DNA from: Ianthella basta
Lineage: Eukaryota; Porifera; Demospongiae; Verongiida; Ianthellidae
DNA length: 64,000 bases
Direction: 5' to 3'
NCBI GenBank assembly: GCA_964019415.1
Contig: OZ025888.1
Coordinates: 3,185,819 to 3,249,818 of the forward strand
Shown piece after piece: positions 40,526 to 52,985 of this stretch (position 1 is the first letter of the stretch; the number at the start of each line of letters is the position of its first letter). A program made the position numbers and the translations under genes. The notes under the pieces were generated by a model. The model was not told the DNA's origin, ran no database searches, and saw nothing but the letters and a program-made list of their open reading frames with translations.

Positions 40526-42786
40526 TCATTTCAGCCACTTGCTAATGAACCATTGTATACCTAAGCTTAACATAGCAAACAGAAAAGGAATAAACAAAGA
40601 TAGGAGAAAGGATAAGAAGTTGCCTTGCTCTGTGGCACTGTTGACATACTTTCCACTGGACGCAAGCAGCACACTAAACAAAGCAATAGCAATAAGGAAT
40701 GGGATGGGAATTGCAGCACGAATGTAGTAACTCCAGTGCCTTCCTTCATTTTTGTCAGGAAAGGGAAGGGGAATCCCTTGCCTACTGGGATCTTCTATGT
40801 TATGGGTGGAGCATGAAGCAGTTAGTTTGGCACAAATAGTGAACATTAGTGCAATGCTGTAGACAACACATGTACCCACCAGCACCAGTGATAGTACATT
40901 CGTGACAATGGTCAATGGTGCTGCCGGAATAGCTAGAAAAGCCACAACACAATGGTGGGTCAGGAACTCAAGAGCAAGCAAGTCAAACCATAGAGCCAGA
41001 AAGGTGACCAACATACGAGCAGGTACTTCTTTGCAGCAGCAACACAACTTGGCAAGAAGGAGATAGAGATACGGAACTGCAAATGTAGACCTATCAATTG
41101 ATGCAACGAGAAAAGCCACAAAAGAAGTGATAAGTACCAAGAATATGATACAGACAAGCCATATTGTCTGCATAGAAGCTGGAAGATGGTGGAACACCTG
41201 TATCAGATACCGCAAGTCACTGTAGATTACAAGGATAGCCGAGAAGAACAGAGTAGTTGAAACTCCCCAAAACATTCCAAAGGACTCAAATGAAGAGTTA
41301 TTGGCATTCCATGCTAGGGTTTGGAGGCGCTTGTTCTTCTGAAAGATAACTGGTGTTGCCAAGGGAATGAACAGTCCCAAGAGAATGGACCCCATGCCAA
41401 TAACAATGGATAAATTCTCACTGATGAAAAGAAATGAATCGTCACCACAGGCTCTTGCAACATATCCCATGAATCGTCCTTGTGTAATCTCACCAACTAC
41501 AACTGCATAAGACTGAAGCTGAGGTACAAAGACAGAGATTAGTATGTATAAAGGAGAGTAGAATATAGACTAGCATTCACAGTCTGTAACAATGTACTAG
41601 ATTTAATAAAATTCTTCTACAAAAAATAATAAGGATGTAGCTAGGGATGGCACAAAAAGTAGAGGCTGTTACACAGTGGAGCATGATCCCTACATGCAAG
41701 AATGTTGCACCTTATATAGTCCTACATCCTTGAATGTAGGGGCGATGGTTAATGCTCCACTGTGTAACAGCCTTTACTTGTTCTGTACTTTTTGTGCCAT
41801 CCCTACATCCTTACTATTACTTGTAGAAAATTCTTGTTAAATCTAGCTTCTGTGCTTTCTATGGTGTGCAAGTTGCACATGCTAAATTTCAACCACTGGA
41901 CATCCATGCAGGTATAGGACCTTATTTCTGGAGCTTGTCAGCACCTTTCCGCGCACCTTTCCATAATGAGTGACGCTTGCTCACGGCGGTTTCTAACCTA
42001 CAGTCATACAGTTCAGTTAATTTGCAGTAGGTTCATCTTGGAATTAGCTCAATAGCTAATGTTGTTCGTCAGTTACAGCTGGCAAAGGAAAATATGAAGA
42101 CGAAATTGGATATTTTTGAGTGTCATTTTCTCACTGATGAACCATGCTTGCTTGTCTTCCATGTCAGTTTAGTGTAAGAATAGTTTGTATTTAACCCTAC
42201 TAAGCCTTGTTTTGGTAGTTTTCGGCGTTCTTCGCGACTTTGTCTCTATAGCTACCAATGTATTGTGAATTCAAAACACCCTGTACCATCCCTGCATAGT
42301 GAGTACTATGAAACTCTCTGATTATTCATGGAGAGGGGCGAAGCAACTTACTGAAGTAGTTGCTTGCTGCATGAAGGTTTCTTTCTGATCCAGGCAAGGA
42401 TAAGGGGAATTAATGGTAAGATGGGGTGGTATCCATTCCTCAAAGTAATTAAGCGTGAACAAGGTGTGACGATTCAATGAAGTTGGTTCCAGAAACAGGA
42501 AAACTGGAGAAGAAAGCCAAATCCAGACTTGCTTGTTGGAGCAAATGGGGTCAGTTGATATGTTGACTTGAGTTCCATTGACAACAGTCTGGTAGGTGAC
42601 TACAACTGAATAAGGCAAGTGACTGTTAGGAGGATAGAAGGCCTGGTACAACTTCAGCCTGTTCTCACTGTTGTTGACAAAGGTCTGGTCTATAAAATCA
42701 ATGTAGCTGTTCACACAGCTGTGGGTGGCACCACTAGTACTCCACAAGTAAAGGCAGAAAATTGCACATTTTACCAGCCACTCCAT
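40526..42786 (-). CDS. Array gene C: divergent paralogue of A and B, 475 aa
   Basis: Exons 42352-42786 (145 codons) and 40526-41518 (330 aa plus stop); phase-0 intron of 833 bp at the same place (after TTS, before LQSYA). The ectodomain keeps CVNSYIDF, NRLKLYQAFYPPNS, NGTQVNIS and SNKQVWIWLSSPVFLF; cysteines at about 24, 82, 131 and 169 align with A and B. The membrane part is more diverged but retains ESFGMFWGVSTT, ARMLVTFLALWFDLLALEFLTHH and FISKWLK, where it stops. It therefore lacks the roughly 15-residue YxxL tail of A and B and has instead a longer polar loop (CSTHNIEDPSRQGIP) before the penultimate segment. Same unknown family. Confidence 0.87.
41597..41846. mobile_element. Palindromic MITE, family M copy 2
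   Basis: Ends CTAGATTTAA / TTAAATCTAG. Inner blocks TAAGGATGTAG, GGGATGGCACAAAAAGTA and ACAGTGGAGCAT with their complements match copy 1 at 30739-31007. It lies inside the intron of gene C. Confidence 0.87.
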
Positions 42787-42884
42787 GATTTGAGCAAACT
42801 CAAAAGCAAACTAGTCTGACTAACAGAAGACCTGATATGTTCTGGTAGTTCTGTCAGAAGTCACAAGCCAATGATTTGCTTCCA

Positions 42885-43020
42885 CCAAACGTTTCAGCAG
42901 TTGACTACTGCCTTCTTCAGTACTTGGTAATTCTTCAGTGGTACAGCGGCTTACAGAGTGTTGGTGGTTAAATATGTGAGGGTGGCAGCTAATGCTAATA
43001 GATAACCTTCAATTACTATT
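42885..43020 (-). repeat. Dispersed repeat with hammerhead-like core, copy 2
   Basis: On minus: CACCCTCACATATT, CTGTAAGC, CCACTGAAGAA, then CTGAAGA (42920-42914), a hairpin (GGCAG / CTGCT) and GAAAC (42895-42891). Outer arms ACCAAGT and CGTTTGGT can pair with wobbles. Shares blocks with 7930-8060. The core boxes are intact here, but no third stem with a cleavage triplet is evident. Confidence 0.5.
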
Positions 43021-44715
43021 ACAAATTTATATTAACTTAAACCATTACTCAAAGTCCATCACCGACCCACCCACCCCACCCACCTTTCCCCATGCCGCTC
43101 GCCATCACATCACTAGATGCCACACACTGAAAGGTTAATCCCTGGGTATTACACCTAACCTACCAACTACACCAGATTTGGTGTCTCAGTTGCACACATG
43201 CCACACATGATTAAATTACAGTATTAATGTTTTGCAACAGATACCCATTACAAAGACATGTGGATGTACACATGTGTTGTAAACCCACAGGCATCCTCTG
43301 TGTGCAGACACACCCTGGTGCTCATGAATGGTATCATTCATGAATCAACCTGTCATAATATGTACGTATACTTTGTACCACATTGTTGGAAATATTCAAG
43401 TATATAGTTCACCAGCCAAGGGTTTGACTGCATCAAATATTTGGTAGCTCATAGCTGCTGTAAGCTGTACCACAATGAAGGTGGCAGTAAGCTTGAGAAC
43501 ATTTGGTGAGATCATTATCCTTGGCTGATATTCTCAATGAACTACCTGTAATTGTTAATGATACCTAAACGGACAAGCCTCCTCTGCAGCTTTAATAGGG
43601 AATTGCCCACACAGCATAGCATTCCATAAAGTTTACAATCCCTATCCTTAATTAGAAATTGTGTGCAGTGTTTGATTGCATCATGCACACATAACAAGAT
43701 GCCCTAATGTTCGTAGGTTCAATTGTTAGACGCAGTCCTCCTGCCTGCCAATTCATTCATCCTCCCTCCTTCATCCCTTCCACACACTACATCTATGCAA
43801 ATGTTTGGATTTACTGTAATGCATACATAAACTAAAGGTATACAGATTATCACAATGAACTGTCTTAGCTCAACTCATGCTGTGTTGCTTCACATCTGAT
43901 TCAGCTGAAGCAGGTTCTTGTTGCAGGACCAAAATTCTCAAGTTCTGAATGTTAGCTGTATATGATATTCATATTAATACCGTATATTGCATTGAATAGA
44001 GGCAAGTATAATATGATACCAATATTATGTGTACACAGCCAATTCTTCAGGATTTTAACCATTTATAATTTAGCACTATCCTTTAATAGTTGCATCAGAA
44101 AGTCCACTACTCATGATCACTAGTGTGGGGATTTTATCATTACAGGATGTGAAACCTTTCGATAAAAAAACTTGCACTCTAAAGTTGTGCTTAGGCCTTC
44201 CTGTAATGTCTATAAATTTTTGATGTTTTCGGTACATTCCAGCATAAGCATAATAGCATTTTATGATATATAGAAGTGTAATCCTTGAAGTGTGCAATGT
44301 GCACTTCTTCAACATGCCATGTACATGTGCCACTTTAAGGTGAATCCGCATATCTCATGAACCATAGCACCAGCTATATCTAACTCCTAGCTTTGAAACT
44401 GCTCCACACTGTACACTATTAAAGTATGCACTCATGCATGATAGTGCTTGTGTTGTTTTCTGGCAACTGATCTAAAGAACTAGTGTAATTATTGGCATCC
44501 ATACACAACATACATAGTATAGTCAATATAGAAACATCACATGAAACATCTCGCTAAATTAAAACTACTTGTTGACTTTAGGCTTTGGAGTTGATTAGCC
44601 AGCGAGAAGGTGGCTGTCTAAGTTGGTGAATGAAGTTGGCAAGTGCATGAGTATGCCACCAAACTGAAAACTGACTGAAACTGACCTGTCTGAGTTGTCA
44701 GTTTCTCAGTTTTTA
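43021..44715. other. Intergenic, non-coding
   Basis: AT-rich, no exon recognised on either strand; upstream of gene C and its adjoining repeat. Confidence 0.5.
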
Positions 44716-44777
44716 GGGGCTGCCGCAGGCAGCCCCTATATTGTTTTCAAATTGACGTTTTCATATGGCTTCATGTT

Positions 44778-44813
<36 letters not shown>

Positions 44814-45475
44814 CGCCAACCTACGGTTGTGCGTCAATGCTTACATTTATATTGAATGTATTGGGCGAAGTATTGGGTATAGGGAATTTATATTGTCGGC
44901 CATTTTATTCGGCCGGAAGTAGACCGTGTGCAAGGCCAAGGGACTTTGAAAACCGGCTTCGAAACGACGTCTTAGCGAACTTTGGACGTTCTCTTCCGCC
45001 TCTGATCCTGGAACAGACTCCTACAGCACTTCTGGTCGACGGACAAAGAGACAGCTTCTAGACAGCGCCCAACAGGTCATCGACTTCTCCCGCGCCTTCT
45101 TCGATAATGGCCGCGCCCGCCTCGGAGGACTTCACTCCACCGCCTGGAACACATGACAGGAGTAACGTAGAAACTGGTGAGCGCCGTGATATGTTGACGC
45201 TAACATTCTTCAACCATTTCTAGCGTTGAAAAGCTTAGCTCGCACGGTTGCCCTTCTAAATGCTCTTCAGAACCTGGCCCACGCGTACTGCGCTGTAGCA
45301 AACGTACGTAGCTTTTGCCATCACAGACCACTAGCTACTCTGGCGACTGTGGGTTCCTTGGTACATTATATTTCTGTGAATATTCACGGTAAATGCATGT
45401 GCTGTAAGCAGTCATGTGTCTGTCTTTGCTGGAGATTTCTCTGTGCATGTGTGGTGTGTGCGTGTGTGGTGTGTG

Positions 45476-45552
<77 letters not shown>

Positions 45553-45595
45553 TGTGTCTGTGTCTGTGTGTTTGCACATGTGTATGTGTGCGTGC

Positions 45596-45639
<44 letters not shown>

Positions 45640-45827
45640 ACATGTGTATGTGTGTGTGTGTGTCATGTAGCTATGTTTGGTGACTAGTGGTGTATGTGTA
45701 CTGTCACTGAGGTGTATGACACAATGTCATGTGTTACCAATCATGAGTGACAGAGCAGCGACCGAAGGGAGCAAGTATTTCGAGTTGGGGCGGCAGCCCC
45801 ACGAGTTTTTTTAACTCGAAATACTTG
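44716..45827 (+). mobile_element. Element X, copy 3
   Basis: Left end is reduced to a GGGGCTGCC / GGCAGCCCC hairpin (about 44716-44740) plus a TA microsatellite. The leader, exon-like blocks and right hairpin (45771-45827) match copy 2. Here the first block is open: ATG at about 45105 reads MAAPASEDFTPPPGTHDRSN, then ends at a GTGAGC donor. After a gap of about 50 bp ending TTTCTAG the frame continues in phase into LKSLARTVALLNALQNLAHA and a GTACGTAG donor. Then come interrupted GT repeats (45479-45634). Confidence 0.8.
45479..45662. repeat. Interrupted (GT)n microsatellite
   Basis: GT tracts broken by CTGTGT and a duplicated TTTGCACATGTGTATG block (near 45571 and 45634); part of element X copy 3. 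Confidence 0.95.
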
Positions 45828-45925
45828 TTTTTTTTATGCCTGACGAAGCCCTTGATGGGTGAAAAGTTGCATTGAATTGTCAAGTGTTCATGGTGTGCTC
45901 AATTATCCAAAGAAGAACCAGATAG
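45826..45925 (+). repeat. Second copy of the hammerhead-like repeat block
   Basis: Begins directly at the right end of element X copy 3. CTGACGA (45840-45846), a short stem (GCCC / GGGT) and GAAA, followed by TGTCAAGTGTTCATGGTGTG and CCAAAGAAGAA, match 20778-20858. Confidence 0.7.
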
Positions 45926-46504
45926 TTCAGTGCAGGGACAAATGTAGTTATAGAGCTCCACTTCCCCATGTGGATTTGTGCCTTCCTTAACCTTTGTCTG
46001 GTGAACAAAAGGCAGGGTAGGACATTTGTTTAAAAGCAGTACACAGGCAGCTTTGATCTACACTTGTCAGTTGAAGCCCTTACAATAGCTACAAGCAAAC
46101 TGTCTACTATTAGCTAGCCACCTGTCTCTAAGAGTTGAAGACTATGGATGATGATCCTCTTAGCTATGTGCTTGCCATTGGTTTGTTGTGGCACACCAGT
46201 AGAAGTGGCACTACATAGGCTAGCCCCCAATGGATGCACGGCCATGCACAGCACTGTAGAGTGGTTGTAGCTAGCGAGCTAGCTAGCTACGGGGAGCATA
46301 GCAATTCAATTCATGCACCAGAGCCATGACAACGAGTCAACGAATGGTCTTACCATGGCATATATAGCTATTAGCCGTGGTCTTAGGGAAATCCCCTTAT
46401 ATTCAGGCGTCGCGCAGTCCAGTACAGTGGGATATCAGTGTTGTGCGGGTTCTGCTGAGTGCTCGGCCTTGTCACGCTATTACTTTGCCCCAGTGAAGTC
46501 TGCG

Positions 46505-49500
46505 ATGCGTGTTTCCTGTCGCAGGGCATTCCGTCGTCGGTGCATTGGATGCTCCTGTGTTGTTTTTGTCATTCTAACTCTGTTTGTTCACCATCAACTC
46601 CCCAATGTTTCTGACAGCGGTTGCAAGAATGACTTCTCTACGAAGGGCATTCAGAAAATTGTGAGTTTGTGACCTTGCGTTTGACATTTACCTGGCAGTT
46701 CTTCCAGTGCCTTGACTTTTCTTTTTAAATGGCATATAATCTAAATTCCTTATAGCTAGCTACCCAATACTTATCCTTAAATGAGCTGGAATATTTCGTT
46801 TAAATGACAGAAACAGAGCGAGTCATAATGTTTGACAATTTACACATCTCAAATCATCTAATAACCCACCTTGCCCTCAGATGAGGCAAGGGGGATGTCG
46901 CTGGCAAAATCACACAATCTTTTTGATCTGGATCATCTGATGGCCATGATTGCAGATCTGATCAGTGCGAATGAGGTCTTACATCAAAGCCAACCCATCA
47001 CTTTGGAGTAGTGAAGTTTTCTTCTCTCTGCAATGGCATCGGCAACCCTTTTGAAGAAAACAGTACACTCTCTTGCCATGTCCCCTGTAGTCGACAGGAC
47101 TAGGGGGGTGAACACGCCTCGTTCAACATCCCTCTCTTTCATCATACTCTCTTCATTTTTTCATGCATTCTGTACAGGGCTGCCAGGTCTCTGTTGTGGT
47201 AGGTAGGTGCATTTGGGTGGAAAACCCTTGACTTATGACTGCATATACCTACATAATGTACGAAGGTGCTTACATTTCTTGCAGTGGAAGGGCATGATAA
47301 GTAAATCAATGAAAAAGAAGTACAAGGCCATACACTAAGTAACATAAAGCAATGTTATTGAGTTAGATGTGTCCCTCCATGATTTGGAGATCAATGGTGT
47401 CCTGCTCCTGGGGTCATGGCCTGTACAAGGATCAACATCCTCAGATGCGCAAAATGGCAGTCCTCACAAGTACAAAGCTCAGTTTGTATCTGACCCATAG
47501 GATGGTCTTACTGTAGGGTGTGCCATGCTTGTCAGCTGGCATAGAAGCTAGGCAGCTGTAGAAGGTTGTGGCAAATGGTCCCATACTTCCTGTGGCAGAC
47601 ATGATGAGAGGTGTAAAGGAGGATCGTTTGACTTCCAGGATCCTTTCTTCATACTATCTCTTCTTCTCCAATTCTTGCTTGTGGGAGGTGGACTTCAAGG
47701 TGGCACCATTTGATCAGGCGCTTGGTTTGAAACCCTGACATCAAAGAATGTCCTTTCAAATTGGCCACCCCAAACACCGCAAGCCGAGATATCCAGCTGA
47801 GCACCAGGGTCTGTGTTGCCAATTATATATACCATGGTTTCCCCTGTCAGTGGTTGTATGTGAGGTTCTACCTGAACATCATGACACGTCTCTCGTTGCA
47901 TGGATGTTGTCAAATCTCTCGCTTCGTTGTGCTAAATTGCTGTGTAGCCCCCTGTGGGACAGGATAGTGCATGCTCCACACTGAATTTGTGGCCACATAC
48001 ACAGTGGGAAGGGGTATATTTCAGGGGCAGGGTATAATGAAGAGCAGTGGCATCTTTGAAGCTCTCAGTTTTGAAGAAATCTTGCATCTCAGACAGGTGA
48101 TTATGTGCTAATAGCGCATTTTTATCTTCTTAGCGATCATGGAGCTCAGTGCTTGTAGAAAGTTGTACATTCTGTTGCCATTCCCCCATTAGAGGAGAAA
48201 CTAAGAGGGCGAATGCTGCCCTCTTGACATCACATACCCGTTGTATGTACATAGCACTTTTCTTTTCCTGTTCATGCTTTTGACTGGTTCTCCTCAGAGA
48301 CTTGGACATGTAGGGTGGGGTGTTTGAGTGAAGGACGCTCATGTCAAAATGCCTCTTGTCCCACTCACCAAATACAGAGGCCTTGATGTCCAGCCTGGCC
48401 TCTTGATCATGATTTAGCGTGAAGACTTCCATACCTTACCCACTGAGTGGTTGGAGAGATAGCTTGGTAGAGGTGTTAGGACATACCTCCCTCAACAGAA
48501 TTTCTGTGGGATCATGGAGTGCATTTTGACAAATGATGGGTATACTCTCAGTTGTGGCTCACAAGGGCACGTTTGACTGACATTGGTTCACCAAACGCAC
48601 ACATAGCAGGTAGGTTATGTGGGAGACAGCCATAGCAAAGATAAGGCATCTTTGAAATCACCTTTGTGAAGGAAGTAATTGTACTCATCCAAGGGGATAG
48701 CAGTGACCCAGTTTGATGCACCCTTCTCTTGTGCACAATGAGAAACCATTGCTGAATTTTGGGGAAGTTGATCACTTATCAGTGATCACACTTAGTTTCT
48801 CATTCTCATTATATATCCTCCTCTGATTTTTAGCTTCAGCCTTGATTTTGGTGCTTTCTCAGACAGAAGAGGAGCATGGACGACTTGATGTTTGTCACAA
48901 GAGAGACTATCTTTTCAGAGGAGTGTAAAGGGATATCAGATTCCGTGGAGAAGTTCATTCCAAGGCCCCACCTAACCTTGCTGGTAAATACTGTAGATCT
49001 CTCCGGATTGGAGCACGCAGCCTGTCCTGTGATAGTGGGTATGAATAACTTCCTGATGCAGTTCTCAAGTGGCATGAACAGGTCACTGATGATTGGCATC
49101 ATGCATTGGTGGAAATTCTGTTTGTGTTGCTCACCATGGGTAAAGGTAGCAAATGCAGCATGTAGTTGGCTCGATGCAATAATTTCACTGCACCACAGAG
49201 ACACTTTTGCCTGACGACCTCTTCCTTGAACTGAGACGATCCCAGTGCTGTGCCAAGATGTCTGGCCTGCTAGTGGTGATAGTGATGTTGATACCTTCAA
49301 ACATTTGGTTCACTTCATCAACATAGGCCTCTTTGACGATGAGGTAGGATTTTGCCCCGTTAGGGGAGTATTCATACTTGAGGCCAAGGTACTCTACAGG
49401 TCCCACCATTGTCTTAGACACTTACAAATGGCAGCAACAGAGGCATCTTCTGCAAGCCAACTTGGCTGGCCTCATTGCAGTGTTTGTGGAGCTCATTGAT

Positions 49501-52228
49501 GGAGTGGTGGGATTGCCAAAACTTATGTATATAGCATCCCTAGGGGAGCCCCCTTAGTGGTTCCCTCACACAACAGGATCTCCCCTCTACCTTGGACAAA
49601 CATGCAAACAGGAGCTTGATATGCGTTCGCATGTTCGTTGCTCACGATTGTGGAATGTGTCACTGTTTGACCATTTCAGTGAGAGTTTCAACGTTCCTGC
49701 TCAGCTATCATGACGTGCTCTAGGGTTAGAAGAGATTGTCTCCTGACAATATACAGTATACACCAACCAAAGGAAGCTCATGGAAACGAGACAACTTTCG
49801 ACTCCATAGGAGGAAGGTAAGTGAACGCGTTGGTGACGTTTTAAGCTTGTATGTAAAACACTCTGGAAGGTATAACTAGACATCCATCTGTTTGTTTGCA
49901 AAAAAGTTCAAAGATGGCTCTACCAGTTTCGCAATGTCTATCGTTTTTATCAGTCAAAACACGAGAATGGTGCAGGGGCCCAGTGTCTCTATTTTAACAT
50001 TATATCAAGCATGTGTATCTTCCTTGCAATTGTGTTACTGCATCTGCTTGTATATCCTTTCACTGTTGCCTATAGCATAATATATTCTCCTTTACTAGCT
50101 GGTTTGTTTTTCATGTCTTTCATTGACAGCTACAGTTTTTCTGTTCATTGGTGCAATATGAAAATTTAACCTGTTCAGTATATTGATATTTTCCATGTTG
50201 TTGTACACACTAGCTGAATGCCCGCCCTTCGGGAGGGTTCCCAGTCTGCGGTTCGTAATTTGAGTGTTTAACCAATCAAAACCGTCCATTTAATTGGGAG
50301 CATTCCATGGATTCGCACCGTAAAACTCTGTGCGCACAGAATTTACTTTTGTTAATTCATTTCGTCTAAAGGAGCTCAATGGCGAAGGCGCTAACCACCT
50401 TAGGTCACCCACCGTATTGCCATGATGTGTTCTTCTACGTTTGGCGAAGATTGGTGGAAAATTGAAGGAGGAGTTTCTGGACAACAAAACACGATCTTTT
50501 CCCTATCTCTTAGACATGGCGGCAACCGTAAAACTGGCAAGAACTCGGACAGAACGACTTTAAACCAAATTTCAGGTCAGCGAGGTTACCCACACTACGC
50601 CTCTTCGTAATCCTACCGCGTTTCGTGACGTTCCATCCAAAACTGAAGGGGTATATCCCGGACAATGAAATTGTGCGTTACGTTTATGTAGAGTATTAGT
50701 TTATCCATTTTTGCTACTCATGTTGATGACTGTCCTTCCAACAACTGCATTGGCCTAGTTAATATTCCTATTATTATTAATTAAATAATCATAATTATAA
50801 TGCATATTGATAATATTGCACAGGTCAACGTTCATGCTATATACCAGCTCTGGGCTCTTGACTGTTATGCTACATATGTCCCAACCTAATGATTGCCATT
50901 GTAACAGGATGTAACATGATTATGCCTCAATGTGGCATTATCTCTGTTCTTTCTGGTCTCTATTCTGAAGTGCTCAAATGTAGCAGTTGGATCTACTGGG
51001 GGATCATTCTGTGATGAGTTGTGCTCCTCAAATGTGGTCAGAGGAGCTGAGTGCCTGGGTCATGGAGGGCATGATGTCAAGGATGATGTGGTGTTACTAC
51101 ATATGAAAAAACGGAAGGTTGTATTGAAGAGTGTAAGAGATAAGCCCAATAATGTTGTCCAGAACAGTCTTCAAGGTATTCAGCAAGATGTGAAGTACTC
51201 AATGAATGCACTAAACATTCATGTTAGAAATGGTCTGAGCTTCATTGGAGCACATACTACTGGTGAAGATGTGTCCTCAGTTCAAACAGCTATATTTAGG
51301 GAATGTGACGTTGATGGCAACTCTCAGCTTTCTTACAGTGAGCTAACAGTGTGCCTGCAGTTGACATTCACAGAAGAGTACATGTTTAGTCTGCTTATGA
51401 AGGGTAATCCTTCATTGCCTGTTGTTTATGGAACATGTGGTGATCAGATTGCTGTGGAATATGTAGACCAGAACCCCTTTGCATGGAGGTGGCATGTTCC
51501 ACCGTATGAAAGTGCAGTTGGGCCTTGGCAGGAGAGGGCTGCAATGGCAATTGCATTCCTGGATATGGTGGAAGGTTTTGAGCACACCGCATATGGTGTA
51601 CTTTACTTGTGTGATGTTCAAACGAGCAACTTTGGGCTGCAGAGGTTAGGTAATGGAAAGTATAGGGCGGTTGCAATAGATATGGACATCTCTTTCTTTG
51701 AAAAGCAAATGGCATCTGCCATAGTGCAGCAGGATGTCTGTACCAGAGATGAGGACTGCAATTTTATCAGCTGCAAATCCAAGTGTGAAAATGGCATCTG
51801 CACAAAGAGACTACATTCAAGTAATTTTCAAGTAAGCATTGTGTGTAGTTGTATTGCTTGTGTGTTATAGGTTATCATTTTTGTATGTTACTAAGTCATA
51901 CACCTACATGCACGTCAGCAGTGCATATGTGTCTGTAGTGTACACCCAATGGATTATTATATGAAGCAGTTGTGCTCATGTTTTGTTCTCATTGTTACTT
52001 TTGTAAAAGGCAATATGTGAAAGAATCTTTACAGACTCAGGGAAACCAAACTCAGGGCTATTGTGTGACCCTCCTCCCCTAATACATACCAAGTTGAAGT
52101 TCTTTCTATCCAAGTGCATTCACCCTGACAAGCTTCTCTACTACTGGAACAACACTTTAGTGCATTCAGATTTGTTCTTGTTGAGAACAATGAGAAAGTT
52201 TTTGAGGCACTCCATGTATGCTGTATAA
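46505..52228 (+). CDS. DIPK1: DIPK1 (FAM69)-type divergent protein kinase, type II membrane protein
   Basis: Exons 46505-46660, 50971-51831, 52010-52228; all phase 0, 411 residues (human DIPK1A-C about 420-430). Exon 1 gives a short Arg-rich cytosolic N-terminus and a signal anchor (CVVFVILTLFVHH). The luminal part has the family's Cys-rich start (SFCDELC, AECLG), an EF-hand inserted in the kinase fold (DVDGNSQLSYSE, residues about 165-176), LCDVQTSNFG (266-274, catalytic-loop region), AIDMD in the DFG position, the Cys-rich CTRDEDCNFISCKSKC, and the tail ICERIF. Family members are ER-resident, Cys-rich kinase-like proteins of uncertain substrate. The exon 2 acceptor (CTGAAG) was chosen because it alone keeps frame and homology. 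Intron 1 is 4.3 kb and contains retroelement debris. Confidence 0.9.
46980..49430 (-). mobile_element. Cluster of degraded non-LTR retroelement copies
   Basis: Minus-strand reading. 49185-49421 and 48836-49215 give post-RT segments (SYLIVKEAYVDEVNQMFEG, INITITTSRPDIL, LHAAFATFTHGEQHKQN, ISDLFMPLENCIRKLFIP). Then three versions of the same C-terminal module follow: 48130-48432 (ARLDIKASVF, YMSKSL, HEQEKK), about 47460-47913 (QPLTGETMVY, GVWGGQFERTFFDVRV, SSFTPLIMSATGSMG) and about 46985-47240 (VFHPNAPTYHN, GVFTPLVLSTTGDMA). The module is that of the element at 33247-33815. Multiple stops and frameshifts are present. It lies in intron 1 of DIPK1, antisense to it. Confidence 0.8.
49431..50970. 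other. Remainder of DIPK1 intron 1
   Basis: No exon found. A CCCGCCCTTCGGGAGGG hairpin occurs near 50221 and GC-richer sequence at 50280-50680, possibly another MITE-like repeat; not resolved. Confidence 0.4.
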
Positions 52229-52985
52229 TAACCTCTGACTGATACTGACTGATGCATGTGTGAGCTCCGTGTATGTGAGGAAAAGTGAAATATTGGTCAA
52301 TTTAATAATGTTGCTGTGATCAGTACAGTAAACTGACTATATCCACCATAGCTATAGGCTGCTGGCAACACAGACACTGACTATTGATCAGCAGGGGAAG
52401 CACTGGCTGTGTAGGGTGCTCACTGTGTGTACAGGTGCAGGGACTACAGGTACCTTCAGATGTATACAGTATGTGTAACCACATACAATAAAGGTATTTC
52501 ATTGTGCATGGCTTCAGTAGATGAATGGCAATCCCAAGCAACCAATGGACTTCATGGAGACAACAAGTGTTTGTTAAGTATAGAGAAGACAGTGTACTGT
52601 ATGTATCTGGCTGTTGTAGTGTGTATATAAATTAATCATGCTGGATATGAACAAGTACTGAGGTTATATACAGCCTGTTCTACCATGTAGTAACTGGCTT
52701 ATCTATAGGCTTCACACATCAGAGATATGTATGTAGCTAGATGGTATTGTGTGGTAGTGTGTACACATTCCAGACATACCGTATATAGTGGAGTTCAACA
52801 AGATAAGGGTCTACAGTTGAAAGGGTTGGGTGTCTGGGATGTCTTATCTGTGAATGTGATATGAGATGGTCATGTATGTAGACATGCCTAACAGGGGCAC
52901 ATGTTTGGTACTTATATAGCTAGGGTGATGGCAAGGCACTTCACAGTAGATAGACAGCACAACCACAGAAGAGATTGGGTGACAA
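52229..52985. other. Spacer DIPK1 / collagen-lectin gene
   Basis: Non-coding; holds the DIPK1 3' UTR and the promoter of the downstream gene. Confidence 0.5.

Noticed and set aside
46313..46504. Upstream in-frame ATG as the DIPK1 start
   Set aside because: It would add about 64 residues of low-complexity, unrelated sequence before the signal anchor; the ATG at 46505 gives the usual short cytosolic N-terminus of the family.
48876..49214. 112-codon plus-strand ORF
   Set aside because: It is antisense to the retroelement post-RT segment that reads clearly on minus.
50370..50400. tRNA-like A-box (GAGCTCAATGGCGAAGGCGC)
   Set aside because: No B-box or cloverleaf could be formed with the following sequence; insufficient for a tRNA or tRNA-derived SINE.
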